64,000 nt of DNA. Origin: Romanomermis culicivorax (Eukaryota; Nematoda; Enoplea; Mermithida; Mermithidae). This document shows positions 62,691-64,000 of the stretch, one piece after another. The position numbers were made by a program, and so were the translations under genes. The DNA lies in NCBI GenBank assembly GCA_963922205.1, contig CAWUHX010000119.1, positions 372,001-436,000 of the forward strand. Reading direction: 5' to 3'. Position 1 is the stretch's first letter, and every line of letters starts with the position of its first letter. Below the pieces are notes generated by a model. That model was not told where the DNA came from. It ran no database searches and worked only from the letters and a program-made list of their open reading frames with translations.

Positions 62691-63613
62691 AAATGCAAAA
62701 TGCTAAATGCAAAAAAATGCAAGCAAAATGCAAACAAAATTATTGATTTTTGAGCAATTTTAAGGGTTTTGCTTTCTTTAGCTTTCACAGCTACTGTAGG
62801 AATGTATGAACTAAAAAATAAAATGACAAAATTCTGCAGCGTGATAGGTGAAAGTGCTCGGGAGTGCCTCTAAGCAGTAGTTTTCTTAATTTTTGCTTCT
62901 AATTTTTGACTGTTCAAACTTTCTTACAGAGTGTAAAATGTTTGCTCGTGAAACAATTAATACATCAAACTATAGTCTGTTAGTTATTTGATAATTGTAC
63001 AGTATAGGTAATAAATATATCACAAGGGATAGACAAGGGCCACCTGGCAAATACAATGATTTCTATGAAACTTTCATAAGTATGCCTTCTTCAGAGCAGT
63101 GCAGCTCCCAAAACAGTAAAACATTTTGTTGAAAATTTAACCAAAGCAGTAAAAATGGATGGGCTACAATATAAGAAAATAAAATTCTGCGGCTTCCAAT
63201 GGGAAGCTGCTCGCGAGTCCAAATAAATGAAATTTTTTTTTTAATTTTGACGGCTTATTTTTGACACTTTAAACTTTATGAAAAACTGTAATATGCAATT
63301 ATTTACTGTAAATAATACACCAGAAGAGAGCTTATTCTCTCCTCTATAAAATGAATATTTATTCATCAAATAAGATCAAACCGATTCCGAAATATTGCTT
63401 GCCTAGCAAGACCACTGAAAAATGCAAAAAAATCATCAATTTTCAAACTTTGGCATACTGTAGCGGTGCGAATTTTCGTTTACAAGCAAAACGAATGGTA
63501 CCATAGAATTCAGCGCACGAAACTACCCAAAATGTCCGATTTTGAGGTATGATTAATTTTCAACTTATCATAGGCCTATGTAAAAAAAGGTAGAATCTCT
63601 CAGAAATCATGTC
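62690..63613. repeat. Diverged relative of the TTAA-element arm
   Basis: The right edge reads CTCTCAGAAATCATGTC followed by TTAA at 63614-63617, matching the ends of the element at 40117-42646. The adjoining stretch (TTATCATAGG, a gap, then GTATGATTAATTTTCAAC) follows the same order as that arm. Inside, 62810-62960 and 63170-63310 are diverged direct repeats (AATTCTGCAGC and AAATTCTGCGGC starts). The left end is not identified. Confidence 0.5.
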
Positions 63614-63724
63614 TTAATTTCTCCATAACAACAGAACGGTCAAAATCATAGACAAACCAACGTGCTTATCAAGTTTTGATCTGAATAGGACTGTATTTGA
63701 CACCTAAGGGCAGTAAGTTTGTTG

Positions 63725-63870
63725 GCCGATTAAAATAATCCAGGATTACCTTTAATTCCCGATTAAAATTTAATTGGCGATTAAGGTAATCCGTAAGCTC
63801 GTCAGCCGATTAAAGATCGATTACATAATCGCCGATTAAAAATATAATCACCAATAAAAATCATATAATC
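63725..63870. repeat. CGATTAA-rich short repeat
   Basis: The word CGATTAA or GATTAAAA recurs about nine times with both orientations mixed in. It resembles the end of a small DNA transposon, but the window closes before a partner end appears. Confidence 0.5.
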
Positions 63871-64000
63871 CATTATTAAAAGTATCACTGCTGATGGGAA
63901 ACTGAACAACGTATGCCATCTATAGTAACAGTACGTCATCTTTCCTCCTCAATTTATCCTTATCAATTTTTTTCGTGATATCCACTTCAAAGTCCACGTG

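Noticed and set aside
1..64000. tRNA, rRNA and CRISPR features
   Set aside because: I looked for tRNA B-box words, rRNA-like stretches and regularly spaced repeats with unique spacers; none was convincing. The 33- and 53-base arrays have no spacers.

Overview
The window looks like repeat-rich intergenic and intronic DNA of an invertebrate animal. It is AT-rich, genes have short introns (about 45-60 bp, acceptors such as TTTTCAG or TTTTAAG), and the only apparent host gene is a five-exon class A GPCR. Two weak hints favour a nematode: an interstitial tract of GCCTAA/TTAGGC units near 49.8 kb, and many TACTGTAG-type motifs. I hold this placement loosely.

Positions 1-31.6 kb hold two nearly identical copies of one large element, arranged head to tail and separated by a 100-N assembly gap (14346-14445). 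Copy 1 (1-14345) lacks its outer left end and its right arm. Copy 2 (14446 to about 31640) shows both arms, which are long repeat-filled inverted repeats. Each copy carries, on the minus strand, an 11-exon gene for a protein-primed family B DNA polymerase (about 1368 codons; exonuclease and polymerase motifs all visible). Divergently on the plus strand each carries a 155-codon gene whose product resembles only the N-terminal domain of that polymerase. More than 7 kb of each copy has no recognisable gene, and I found no capsid, integrase, packaging ATPase or protease. The layout resembles a Polinton/Maverick-type element stripped to its polymerase, or a related polymerase-only class. Each polymerase copy carries a different disabling lesion.

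Positions 31.7-37.1 kb hold two short satellite arrays and then a heavily broken second polymerase of the same family. From 37 to 48 kb there is a mosaic of DNA transposons. One is an AGCT-palindrome-rich element. One is a 2.5 kb TTAA-flanked element with about 1 kb inverted arms and fossil transposase motifs, whose empty target site is recognisable in an inverted repeat copy near 48 kb. One is a 3.3 kb PIF/Harbinger element with perfect ends, a 3-bp CTG duplication, a transposase with one stop and a broken Myb-like partner gene; a hAT-like MITE is nested inside it. Positions 48.9-50 kb are AT-rich tandem repeat and telomere-like repeat, and 50.5-54.1 kb is a decayed Ty3/Gypsy retrotransposon.

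Positions 55.0-60.0 kb (minus strand) carry the intact GPCR gene of 335 codons, with members of a small MITE family in two introns. From 60 to 64 kb there are only short DNA-transposon remnants and repeats.
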